Below are positions 9,104-19,766 of a stretch of 28,640 nucleotides of DNA, one piece after another; positions within the stretch are counted from its first letter, which is position 1; every line of letters starts with the position of its first letter. The notes under the pieces were generated by a model that had not been told where the DNA came from, did no database searches, and was given only the letters and a program-made list of their open reading frames with translations. Location of the stretch: assembly GCA_027596945.1 (NCBI GenBank), contig JADGJH010000134.1:1-28640 (forward strand), given 5' to 3'. Made by a program: the position numbers and the translations under genes. The stretch comes from Physocladia obscura. Lineage: Eukaryota; Chytridiomycota; Chytridiomycetes; Chytridiales; Chytriomycetaceae.

Positions 9104-12100
9104 TCATTCACAAACACAATCCTTTTGCTTAGTTTTCGAGATACTCTTTTTAGAATTTGTTCCAGGAGAAGAATCTTTGCAGGTCGCATTCTTGAATGCC
9201 TCAACAAACTTGGAATCTTCGAAGGCCTCCAACCCTTCAACTGCCAAAACAGTAGCTTCGGATTCAAGTTTCTGTGTACGGATAAAAAATGAATTCTTAT
9301 CCGATACAAGAACAGGCGATTCAGTAAACACGAGTGAATTGACGCAGTCGGTATTTCCAAGACACACAATTACAGCTTCAGACATGACTTCGATTTTTTG
9401 TGCAGCTGTATCGAAATCATTCGCATTCTCCACCACGACAATTTTTGCTGACGGTGCTTTTTTTTCAACCAACACTAAGACATGAGAAAGAGTTGGTGCA
9501 GATATGCTTGCAGAATCTGACCAAATAATGACGTCATTGCAAGAACAGCTGACACCAGCAATCATTAAGCCCACTTGAACGAGAAGCTGATCAAGTTCTT
9601 CATTAAGAGCATTGGCTTGCTCTGAAACTACTGTGCTTGAACGAGAAATATTCAAAAGAGTCTCAAGTTCTTGATGCAACAAAACTGTTTTTTCCAATAA
9701 AATATCCTTGCTATGCGTTATTCCTGAATCGATTTCAACTTCTTCGACAGTTACATTGACAGATTCCACTAAAATTGAGTTTTTTTGATTAATGTTTTCC
9801 ACGTTGAGTTTTGGGTTGAGTTTTTGATCAAATTTTCGAGGGGAAAAGATTGTCAAAACTACAACAGCAATGAATAGCACAAATGCGAGGAAGATGAATA
9901 CTTTCTTAAACGATAAAGATTTTTTTTCAACAAGTTTAACGGTTTTAATTAGAGCTTGTTTTTCGTTGTCAATGCCACAATCGTTTGTCACTAATGAGAC
10001 ATCGATGGTTTTTACTTCTTTTTCAAAAATATCAGAAGTTTCAGGCACAATTTCGTCGCTGACACTAATTTCAGTCGATTTTTCAATAGAAATGGCCAAC
10101 TTTTTTGAAAGCTCGCGTTCGTTAGGACGGATGTTTTCGGCTTTCAAATCCCGAGTAAGTATCTCTTCTGCATTATCAGGGAAAACTATATCCCTTGAAA
10201 TCATTATTTCGGCCGTCACGGCATCTTCAACCAGTTTTGTATCTGTTTCGGAGGTTCGAAGATCTTTCCTTGATTTTGCCCCTTCTTCAATGATTGCGAC
10301 TTGCTCTGAAGTTCCAATATTCAGTGCAATACTTTCGCACACCACCGTTTCAATATTCGGTACAATTCTTTCATTCGTGTTGACTTCTTGAATATTTTGT
10401 TCAATATTTTTATCCGCTCCGAATTCTTCAACTAATTCAGCTCCTTTTACTTCTTCGACCTTCACCAGTGTAACTTCCAAAACTTCCTCTGCAATGTCTA
10501 CACTAATTTTTTGATCCGCCACAAGATCGGTAATTTCTTTTTCAGTGGCATCAACAGCATTTTCTTCTTTTTCGCAAGCCTCGAAATTCGCACGCTCGGT
10601 GACTTCGTAAACAGTAGCTGATTTGATAATTTGTTGCGAATTAGTGTCTTTTGCTTTTGCTTTTTCAGAATCTGCATGGTATCCAAAAACTACGTGGCTT
10701 CGGTGGTTTCGTTTTTGCAAATCAGAAAGATTATTTTCACCGACTTTTAGATCTGCTGGAAAATCACCATTGAGAATTTCCTCAGTTATTTTTTGTGAAT
10801 CAATAACGTCAAATATCTCGGACGGGACAGAATCAGTAGGGCTTTGATTTTCAACAGCTGTAATTGATTCAACAGATTGTTCGGACACTGCACCATCGGT
10901 GTTTGTCTTTTCGGAATCTACAATGTATCCAACAATGGCGCGACTTGCGTGTCTTGGTTTTTGCAATTCAAAAACCTCTAAACTGGTGGCCTCTGATTCT
11001 TGGATCTAAAATTGACATTTTAACTAAAAAGTAAACAAAAAGAGTATCTAATTAACGTCGTTACTTTCAATACAGGTAAAACGCTTCCTACATCCACTTC
11101 TTCAGTTTCCATTAAATGATTTTTCACTTTATCAACTTCATTGAGATTATCCACAGCACTAAGATTTTCCAGTGCAATAACGGGAACGGTTTGGTTTATA
11201 AATGGCTCACCAGCTTCTTGATTTATGCCAGAATCAACAGCAAATATTCTCTCAAACACCAATTTGGATAAAATATCAACAGGACTCTCTTTTGCCGCAG
11301 AAGTTGCAAGCTCAATAGCATGTTCATTTTCGATAGTAGTCGTTGCTTTAAATGTTTGTTTCGAAACCATAATATCAATTTTCTCCTTTTCGAAATCTTT
11401 AAAGTGTCCAATAAATGTACGGCTTCCACGTTTCGATGTTTCCAAGTCAAAAACTTCGTGATTGATAATATCATTTTCGATCTGAAATGGCAGCTTGTTA
11501 AATAATCCAATTAAAATCAAGAAGTAAATAAATTACAATTGTTTCTGCATCCACTTCTTTACTTTCAATGGTGGAAATATCTTTATCAAGATTTTCAGGA
11601 ACTGCAACAGTTTCCAGCACGTCAAAGGCAGTGATTTGATCTATCCCAATATTTGTTTGAGGTGGAAAATCAGTGCTTCGTTCTTCTTCAGAATATACAG
11701 ATTTCGTATCATTTTGGGCAATAGTAATTAAATTGGTTTGTTTCGATTCTGTCTTTGCAATACTATAGGATCTTTCTGAATCCATAAAGTCTCCAACAAC
11801 GGCATGATTGTGTTTTCTCTGTCTAAGCAAGACGGAAACATCCTCACCAGAATCATCTTTAGCTTCAGACTCTTCCATCTAAAATTGAAAGTAAATGGTT
11901 ATAAAATAGTGTCAAAGACTTACAACAATAACATTCACAATTGATAAAGCATTTAAAGTGTCGAAGAATTGTAGGTCCGTGTTGGTATATGTCGGTAACT
12001 CCTTCTCCAAATTTTTAATGTTCGTTTTATCACCGTTATCGGAATCTAATTGATTCAAAACTCCTTCGTTGGACAGCTGTGACCGAATAGTATTTTCTTC

Positions 12101-15100
12101 GATCTGTTTGGCTGTTTTAAAGCAAAATTCTTGAGAGTGGCCATTTGGTGGATCCATACTGATATCAACAGAATTAGAAGTATTGATAGGAAAACCTTGT
12201 TGTAGAATTTCTTCATATGATGAACTTGGCTCAATAATTTCTTTAACATCCAATGGTGTGGCATTTTCAGTAACAATGTTCGTCGGAGTGGTATCTTCAA
12301 ATCCAAAGTTCACTGAAGTCTGACTGCCCTTGTTCAATAACTCCGACTCAACGTACGCTAATTCGGTTGATTCGAGATTGCGCGGTATAACTTGCTGGAT
12401 AACGTTGTCAATCGATGTAGCAGCTTCGTTATCATTATTTTTTTCAAATAACCTCTCAAAACTTTTTTCGTTAAATGAGCTCCGTTTAATGTTAACTGAC
12501 TCCGCCGTTTCGACAAGAATGTTTTGAAGAAATTCGTTTGTTGAAGAAACACCGTTGCGAATAAAGTTTTCTACTTCAAACACGACCGGAACTTTGATTT
12601 CTTCACTCAATGAATCTGACTCAATTTCAATTTCAAAATCTTGAATATAAGTCTGTTTTAACTCAATAAATTCGTCAACGCTTTTGAACAAAGTATCTTT
12701 ACTTTCACTTTCAAATTCATCTGGCCAACTTAGAGCTAATGTAGCCACTGCTTTTGGTGAATTATTTTTAACGTCAGAATCAATTATAAGAGCTTCGTCA
12801 CTTAGCAAACTTGGAATAATGATTTCTTGAGAAGTGAATGACTTGGAATTTTCAATGGAAATATCTTTACTTGGCGAGTCTGACTCAATAGCATCTGTTT
12901 TAATCGAAATTTCGTGATAAATAGTTTCCTCTTTATCAATGTGAGTGGGAGCCTTTTCGGTAACTTCAGAAAATGATAATGGCTCAATTATTTCGCTGAT
13001 ATCAACAGGCTCAGTAGTTTCAACAGCCATGTCTTCAAGAACTTTATCAGATGAGTATTTTGGTTCAATAATTTTGTTGAGATTGCTTGGAGTATTAGGA
13101 GTGCATTGTTCGAGTGATTTAGAAAATTCATTGCAGGGTAAAATTTGCTCAATTTCTTCTTTGCCAAAAGGCGTAACAATAATCTCTTTGGACTCAAAGA
13201 TTTCCTCAGTTTTCGTTGGTGTATTAAAGTTCGCCAATTCAGAAACTTGATTAAGCTTTGCAGTACTGTCAAAAAGAATGTTTTCTGACGTACTTTGCTG
13301 TGAGTTAATAACATCCTCGGTTTCATGTTCCAAGATATCAGTCTCTTCAGATTCTTCAACACTTGCAATGCCATTAACATCTTGTAGTCGTTTGATAAGA
13401 CGCCGATCTTTCTTGACAGTTGTAATTTCTGTTGTTTCGGTCACGTATATTGTTTTTATCTTTTTTAGGTGCAGCCATTCTTCATATGCCAACTTATTTC
13501 TGGCAAGTGCAGTTTGTACTCGAAGTGATGAGGCGAAATTGTGAAACTTATATTCAAAAATAGTGATGCTATAATTTGTCTTGAGAAACAAAAGACGAAA
13601 AACTTATTTATCAAAGACTCAACTATTCGTTGCTTTCAACGGCGGCGACAAGCTCTAGCTCAAGTTCTCGATTGATAACAATCGACTGAACTCCAATTAT
13701 AATTTTACGAAGTGTTTTGTTAATTCGAATAACACGGCATAATGCAAGAATGCCTTCTTCAGTTATATCGTTGCCTGAAAAATCGATTTCTTCGAGGATT
13801 GTATTAATTTCCAANNNNNNNNNNCATCAAATCCTTGCAAAATTACATAGTCAAGCAAACCTTAGCAAATATTATAATCTCTTCCGTTGTCAAGCCGTTG
13901 TTTGGAAGTTCCAATGAAGTCATTTCAGCATTATTCGCGACTTCATTTGCAAGCCAGACAAGATCAAGATCTCCACCTTCCAGGACAGTTTCTCGAACCT
14001 CTTGCACAGTTTCTTCAATTTCAATATCAACGGATTTTGTTGACACAATGTCGTGCGTTTCAATTGTAACAATTTCTTTGATTTCATCGCCATTGTCTGT
14101 CAAAACAGTCGTTTCATGAACAGAAACAGTGTCGCCATTATCTTTCACGGAAATAAACGGATCTAGGTCAGAAATTGACGTTCTGAGCTTTGTTTTGACT
14201 CGGGTCTGAGGTAGATTTTGTTCAGCGAAGCACAAAAACCAAAATTTAGATTAAGCACAAACAATAGCTACCTCAACAATAGTAGAAACAGGAATTTCTT
14301 CAATAGTGTCATTATAATTGTCTGTTACCATAATATGAGTGAGGCTCGGTTCATCAGTGCGTTTTACTGATACCGATTCAACATCTAACTTATTAATTTC
14401 CAGCGGAATTTCTTTTGCTGACGGTTCTTCCACAGCAGCAAACTCAAAGGTGGGAAAGGCGGACGATGTTTTGCTGTTGGTAAAAATAGCAGTTTCTTCT
14501 GCAAGAGTTTGAATAATTACAGTAGTTGCATCCTCAAATTCGCTTGGATGCGCTGAAGAAATCTCCTCAAGTTCTTCATCTGAAGGAATTCGAGTGATAA
14601 TATTTAAGCTCTCAAATAATTCAATGCTGGGAATACCTTCAGTTTGTGGTAAAAGTTCAAAATCGGTTTGAATTTCTTCCTTGAGATAATCCTCAACATA
14701 GTCCTCGTTCTCGCCATCATCTTCGTTGCCAGTTGTCGAGTATGCATTGTCACCATCTTCACCAGGGTAATTATGATGAAAACGTTTGATATGATGCCGG
14801 TCTTTCTTGACAGTTGTTACTTCCGTTGTTTCAGTTACGTAAACCGTCTTGGTCTTTTTCCGGTGCAACCATACTTCATATGCTGCTTGATTTTTCAACA
14901 GAGCCGTTTGCACTCGTAATGCGGCGATGGAGTTGCGAAATTTATAGTCAAAAGTTATAATGCTGCGTTGTATATCGTTAGTGGGTATTGATAGAAGTGG
15001 CAGAAAAAAATTCAAAAACTAAACTATTCATTGCTTTCAATGGCAGAGGCAATTTCCAGCTCGACATCATCATTAATCACAATTTGTTGTACCCCAATAA

Positions 15101-17988
15101 TGATTTCACGAAGTGTTTTATTCACTCGAATGACTCGACAAATAGCAAGAAGACCTTTGTAATTGATTTCGTTACCCGAAATATTGATTTTTTCAAGAAC
15201 AGTGTTAATTTCCAATGCCTGAAATAGAAAAATTTGTCTTTCCAATCAAAAAAAAATAATTTTTTTAAGATTTCGACAAACTCACCTTTGTGAAAATAAT
15301 TATTTCTTCTGTTGTTAAGCCGTCATTTATCAGCTCCAAAGAAGTCATGTCAGCATTTGACGCAACTTCGTTTGCAAGCCAAACAAGATCAAGATCACCA
15401 CCTTCCAACAAAGTTTCTCGAACTTCTCGTACTGTTTCTTCCACCTCAACTTGGATTGGTTTTGTTGAAACAACTTGGTGTGTTTCGATTGTAACAATTT
15501 CTTTAATTTCTTCACCAGCTTCGGAAAAAATAGTTGTTTCGTGAACAGATAATGTATCTCCATTGTTTTTTGCCAAGTTTGGCAAATCCAAGTTCGAAAG
15601 AGAAGTTTTCAACTCGGTTTTAATTTTGGTCTATGAAATAATTTGTTAATTGATGTATTAATTAAAAAACGAAATAAAATAGCTGAGCATAAACACTTAC
15701 TTCTACAATGGTAGACATTGGAATTTCTTCAACGACATCGTCTTCACTTGATCCAATAATTGGCTCCGCTAAAATGTTATTTCGACTAATATTTGATTTA
15801 TTGACTGATTTTTCAATAATAATTGTTGGCTCTTCGGTTTGTAGCGTCTCGACGATAAGAAGTGGAGCAGATTCGACAATAGTTGGCTCTTCAGTTGATG
15901 AAATTGTGACTACGGAAACTCGAATTGACGATACTTGAATTTCCTCAGACTCAGTCTCACTGTTACTTGACGCATCAATAAATTTATCCGTTGGTTCCCC
16001 TTCCATGGCAGATGCCACAACTAATTTGATGCCAGTTGATTCTTCAGGTAGATTACTCAATGAAGTTAGAACCGATTCGACGACGGTTGGTTCTTCAGTC
16101 GATGTTTCTGATGGGATAACTGGTGCATTATTGTCATGCAGGAATTCTTTTGAAGGTAATCCAATAAGAGTCTGTCTTTCGGCTGGTATTTCATCGACAT
16201 CGAAAATCGATCCTGATTCAATGATAATAGGCTCTTCGACAGCTGATCCATCAGATGCAAACATTGGTTCATCATTGCTCAAAAACTTTGGTGGTTCTTG
16301 TGAGATAGTTATTTCCTTTATAAGAATATCGTTGGTGGTAGAAATTAATTCCTTCGAAGAACTTGCAGTCTCTGTATCCACAATGCCAAACTCAATCGGC
16401 GGGACTAAATCAGCTAAGCTGCCTTCTTGAAAATTGATGGGTTTTGCATCACCCAAAGAATTTTTCTCATTGTCAAAGGCAGTTTTAAGGTTTCGTTCTG
16501 ATGTGCTTTTTTCATTGGCAAAATATTCGTTTTCGACAAAACCAATCCTTTCATCCTTAACAAAACTTTCGTCACTAATTGTAAGATCTCTTGGAATACT
16601 ATGATCATATACACTTTCTGACTCGGAAATTTCCGAGTCTTCATCTGCATTGTCGAAATTTGCGAAATTATCTCCAGAGCGAGAGTTTTTCAGTATGCGG
16701 CGGTCTTTTTTGACCGTTGTAACTTCCGTTGTTTCAGGAACAAAAATCGTCTTTGTTCTTTTCCTGTGTAACCAAAGTTCGTAGGCGGCCTTGTTTCGAA
16801 TAATCGCATTTTGAGCAACCAAAGCGGCTGCATTGTTCCTAAAAGTGTAAATGAAGATAGTGATACTATATTTTTCCGTTAAAAAAAAGAAGAAAAAAAA
16901 AGGAAGCTAGATTAAAGTAATAGAACTCAACTACTCATTTTTTTCAATTGCAGAGGCAAGCTCCATTTCGACTTCATCGCTAACAATTATTTGCTGCGTG
17001 CCAATATTAATTTCACGAAGGGATTTGTTCAAACGTATTGCGCTGCAGAGTGCCAGTAAACCTTCTTCAGTGATATCATTCCCTTCAATGTCAAGCTTTT
17101 CGAGAGTTGTGTTAACCTCAATAGCCTGCATATTACCGAATCAAAAAAAAAAGGTGAGGAAATTTTTTTTTTAAAAAAGCCAAGCACTGCCTAAATTCTT
17201 ATCGCAAACGCAAACTGCAGGAAAAGCTCACCTTTGCGAACATTATTACTTCTTCCGTTGTTAATCCGTCATTCGCAAGCTCAAGTGCTGATATTCCTGT
17301 ATTGGTTGCAATCTCGTTTGAAAGCGAAACTAGATCAATGTCGCCCTCCTCCATCACAGTCTCCTGCAATCTTAACTCAACTTCTTCGACTTCAATTTCG
17401 ACAGGTTTCAAAGTAACAATCTGGTGGGTTTCAGTGGTGGTGATTTCCTGGATCACCTCACCGGTTTCGGCGATAAGCGTTGTTTCTTGGATTAAAATTG
17501 TGTCTCCATTGTCATTTTTGATGGTTTTTGTCGAATCGATACGTTCTGTGAAAGTTTCTGAGGGTATAGTCGCCTAAATCGATTATTGATGTATAGTACA
17601 GATTTGTGGAAACAGACAAAAAAGAGATCGCCGAAGCAACGATAAATAATCCGATCGCAAAAAAAAAAAAAAAAAAAGAAAAACAAAGACAAACCTCTTC
17701 AAAAATAGACAATCCTTCCAGCAAAGAGGACAATGGCAAAATGCTTGCCGGCACAGAAGAAGCCGAGGATTGCGTCGTGGCAGCTGAATTCACGAATTGG
17801 CCACTTGATTGGATAACATCATGATCCGAATTCTAAAGTTTAATGAGTTCAAATCTGTGATCGAAAAGTAGGGATTCGCGAAATAGTTTCAGCTCGATCG
17901 CTTTCGTGTAGGATGTAGCGAACGCGCAGAGGCCTTCGTGATGTCACTCATACTGAAAACTTTGACTCACCAGTGTATCTTGATCCAT
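9104..17988 (-). CDS. TmodA: giant membrane protein with three tandem tropomodulin-like LRR modules, 14 exons
   Basis: Exons (minus): 17988-17971, 17832-17695, 17573-17232, 17125-16932, 16865-15701, 15630-15286, 15218-15025, 14962-14272, 14205-13861, about 13817-13624, 13568-11924, 11878-11537, 11481-11065, 11005-9104. Phases close to about 2643 aa. Each module is three exons: (a) an NGDT...ETT...ETH strand-like region and an E-G-D-[LI]-DL-V LRR entry; (b) a 194-nt LRR exon ending in E-Tyr; (c) the tropomodulin-type cap (such as FDYKFRNSIAALRVQTALL), a conserved VTETTEVTTVKKDR motif and a long acidic linker. Modules lie at about 53-280, 620-870 and 1030-1290. Three later exons carry a repeated VVGxxxDSEK motif. 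A single transmembrane helix (FIFLAFVLFIAVVVLTIF, about 2375-2396) precedes some 247 residues with clustered Cys and sequons NVT, NIS and NAT, so the C-terminus is probably lumenal or extracellular. A cytoskeleton-to-membrane linker is inferred. Exon 10's acceptor is in the N gap. The last three exons could be a separate gene, which I consider less likely. Confidence 0.75.
10660..11830 (-). repeat. Four-copy coding motif (basic-V-V-G-x-x-x-D-S-E-K) in TmodA exons 12-14
   Basis: Four related segments occur in the last three exons: LLRQRKHNHAVVGDFMDSER (about 11830-11770), LETSKRGSRTFIGHFKDFEK (about 11445-11385), LQKPRHASRAIVGYIVDSEK (about 10966-10907) and LQKRNHRSHVVFGYHADSEK (about 10729-10665). 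The shared pattern is Leu, a basic patch, a [IV]-[VIF]-G core, then D-[SF]-E-[KR]. Each of the three exons opens with one copy, which suggests exon duplication. I know no named domain with this pattern. Confidence 0.65.
13815..13824. other. Assembly gap (10 N)
   Basis: Ten undetermined bases fall exactly on the predicted splice acceptor and first codon of the third LRR exon of TmodA. In the two sibling modules this exon is 194 nt. Counting 194 nt from its donor boundary puts the start at 13817, inside the gap, so the true missing length is probably close to 10 nt. Confidence 0.95.
15820..16250 (-). repeat. Short degenerate coding repeat EEP-T-[IV]-[IV]-E-S in the TmodA linker
   Basis: Within the first long linker exon of TmodA the encoded protein repeats a small unit at least four times: VEEPIIIESGS, TEEPTVVESVL, TEEPTIVESAP and TEEPTIIIEKS. 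The units are spaced by 20 to 70 residues. The linker is highly acidic and probably disordered, so the repeats may be short linear binding motifs or merely the product of local duplication. Confidence 0.55.
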
Positions 17989-18120
17989 TTTCAGTTTTTT
18001 TGTCAAATTTTTCCTTTTTCTTCTTTCATTCACAACAGGAGTAAAAAATGAAAACCATATGCTGACTTCGATGATGGTCCTATTATGAAAACTCGAGTTT
18101 TTCACAGTGTTCTGGTACGG

Positions 18121-18147
18121 CACGTGACTTCTATGCAAGTATAAAAG
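18121..18147 (+). promoter_or_regulatory. CACGTG element and TATA box in a divergent promoter
   Basis: CACGTG (18121-18126) is the palindromic core bound by bHLH factors of the Cbf1/Pho4/USF type. TATAAAAG (18140-18147) is a strong TATA box on the plus strand, about 42 nt before the ATG at 18189. The only other gene start nearby is TmodA on the minus strand at 17988, so this 200-bp spacer is probably a shared promoter, with the TATA serving the plus-strand gene. Confidence 0.55.
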
Positions 18148-18188
18148 CTGCGACCAGGTTCTTTTTTTCCCCCCAAAAACAGACTTCG

Positions 18189-18739
18189 ATGAAGAGGCAA
18201 CGTGAATGTGAATCTGATTCAAAAAGAGAGTATAGTTATGTTGTTTTAGTAAAGACATTTTAGTGCCGTTGAATTTTTTTTCAGTGCCAAAACTGTTGAT
18301 TTGCTTTTGTAACAATGAACACATGAAAGACTTGAAGGAAAATATTCTTCTGTTTATTGGCCAAGAAGCGGACAAGGCACGCGCGAAAGACAAGAGAAAG
18401 GGTTTCAGATTCCAGACAATACGAAAGAGTCGCATAAATTGTTTCGTGATGCTTGGGCGCCATAACGGCAAATGTACTTGTTTCAGGATAGACTACAAAA
18501 ATGTTATTGAAGCCAATCCTGATTATTACAAGCCGCTTACAGCAAATGAGGCTTTAGGAATTTCCTTCAAAAACCAAAACCCCATTACTCTTTCTTGCGA
18601 GGCATTTGATATTTACATAGGTAATGATAAAATTGAAAGCATATTCAACAAAGTTAAGAAGCAAATAGATAAATTTACAATTAATTTGAATGATGCAGTT
18701 ACGTATTATTTTTCACTCAAATTATCATTGTTTGACTAA
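18189..18739 (+). CDS. Small protein of unknown function, 2 exons
   Basis: The model is ATG at 18189, exon 18189-18234, intron 18235-18284 ending in a T-rich CAG, exon 18285-18739; 166 aa. I do not recognise the protein. The N-terminus MKRQRECESDSKREY is charged. The middle is basic (ADKARAKDKRKGFRF, TIRKSRINCFVMLGRHNGKC) with several Cys and His, and the C-terminal half (NVIEANPDYYKPLTANEALG onward) looks like a folded alpha/beta domain. There is no signal peptide or membrane segment. A TATA box just upstream supports the start. The donor GTTATG is weak; a better-looking donor (GTAAAG at about 18249) would put an immediate stop after splicing and was rejected. An alternative is a shorter protein from the Met at 18322. 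The gene is divergent from TmodA. Confidence 0.55.
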
Positions 18740-19766
18740 ATACTCCAATCTTTATTGTTGAACAAAAGAAACAACAGCTGTTGAAAATTTCAATGCAGTA
18801 TAAATTTATTGGCAAATTATAGAAAATTGCAGTATGATGTTATATGAGCTAGCAATGAAGATGGGTGGCAGAATAATCAGGTTAAAGACATATTTTATTT
18901 GTGTTGAAGATGGCTGTGATGTTGAATTCAACCCTGTGATATACAATTACTGATTGGAACCAGTTCAAAGTATGAAACAATATTTGGGCTGTTCAAAAGT
19001 GACCATAAATATTTCATTGTTGGAAATTAATGAGTTGTCCTTTCAATAAATTGCGAGACGTTTTTTCGACTAACGGAAAACAGTTTGGAAAACGCGTTGG
19101 GAATTAATGACTCCAGGCTTCATATGTTGCTTGCAGCAGGTATGCAAAAAGTTTTGGATGTTCCGCAAGGTATATTGCCGCCTGAGTATGATTTAAATTG
19201 AAAACAATGAGAAAGAGAAAAGGAAAAAAGAAAAAAAAACCTTCCACTTGGGCTTCATTAAATGTCTAAAATGCGAATTTATTGACCCTCGGAGATATCA
19301 TTTTCCGTGGAAATGAATTCAATCTACACATTTGCAAGTGTTATGCTCCTCGGCGGTGGTAACCCTCAACAGAAATCTTCAAACAACTGTCCATAACTGC
19401 TGACTCACAATGTCCAATGCTCATTTATCAAAAGTTTCTAACAATCAAAATTCAAATTTTTTTCGCAGAACTCTTCATTAAGAAGACCTTTTTGGAATAT
19501 CCTGATACCTACAGTACTGACCCATTTTGCTCAATACTCAATCAGGTTTGGGTAAATTTCTGTTCCACCATATAGCCTTGATTGAATTTCTGAAACAACC
19601 TTAAGCCTTTGCTTTTTGGTTAGCACTATCGTTGGAGGGACTGGGGATGGACATGTCGCCCATTGAATACAGAATTATCTTATATTTTCATCTGATGATG
19701 AAAACATAAGATAAACAGATCATAATTATTCTAATATTTAAATGAAGTAAGAAATATTAAAGTGTA
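18740..19766. other. Intergenic region without a supported gene
   Basis: I see no complete gene here. One plus-strand frame, 19034-19201, is open for 56 codons and reads protein-like near its end (GINDSRLHMLLAAGMQKVLD, VPQGILPPEYDLN, stop), but it has no Met start or matching exon that I can find. It may be a relic. An A-rich run lies at 19219-19241. Confidence 0.5.

Noticed and set aside
9870..10391. Plus-strand open frame opposite the TmodA C-terminal exon
   Set aside because: It is a Ser-rich antisense shadow of the Glu- and Lys-rich coding strand. Similar shadows occur throughout 6800-17600.
11498..11878. A new gene starting at ATG 11878 (MEESE)
   Set aside because: The ATG directly follows a TTTTAG acceptor, and the preceding exon ends at a good GTAAGT donor in matching phase 0. 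It remains possible but less likely than one continuous gene.
15024..15030. Separate gene ending at TAG after the LRR exon (also at about 16930 and 13622)
   Set aside because: The tropomodulin cap that must follow the LRR lies just downstream, in frame, once TA|GT is treated as a phase-2 donor. All three modules behave the same way.
17659..17677. Run of 19 A on the plus strand
   Set aside because: It lies inside the second intron of TmodA (a T-run on the coding strand). It is a simple homopolymer, not a poly(A) retrocopy, since no spliced coding copy adjoins it.
17944..18471. Long minus-strand open frame of 175 codons
   Set aside because: Only its last codons (MDQDTL at 17988) belong to a real gene. 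The rest is antisense to the plus-strand gene at 18189-18739 and has unlikely composition.
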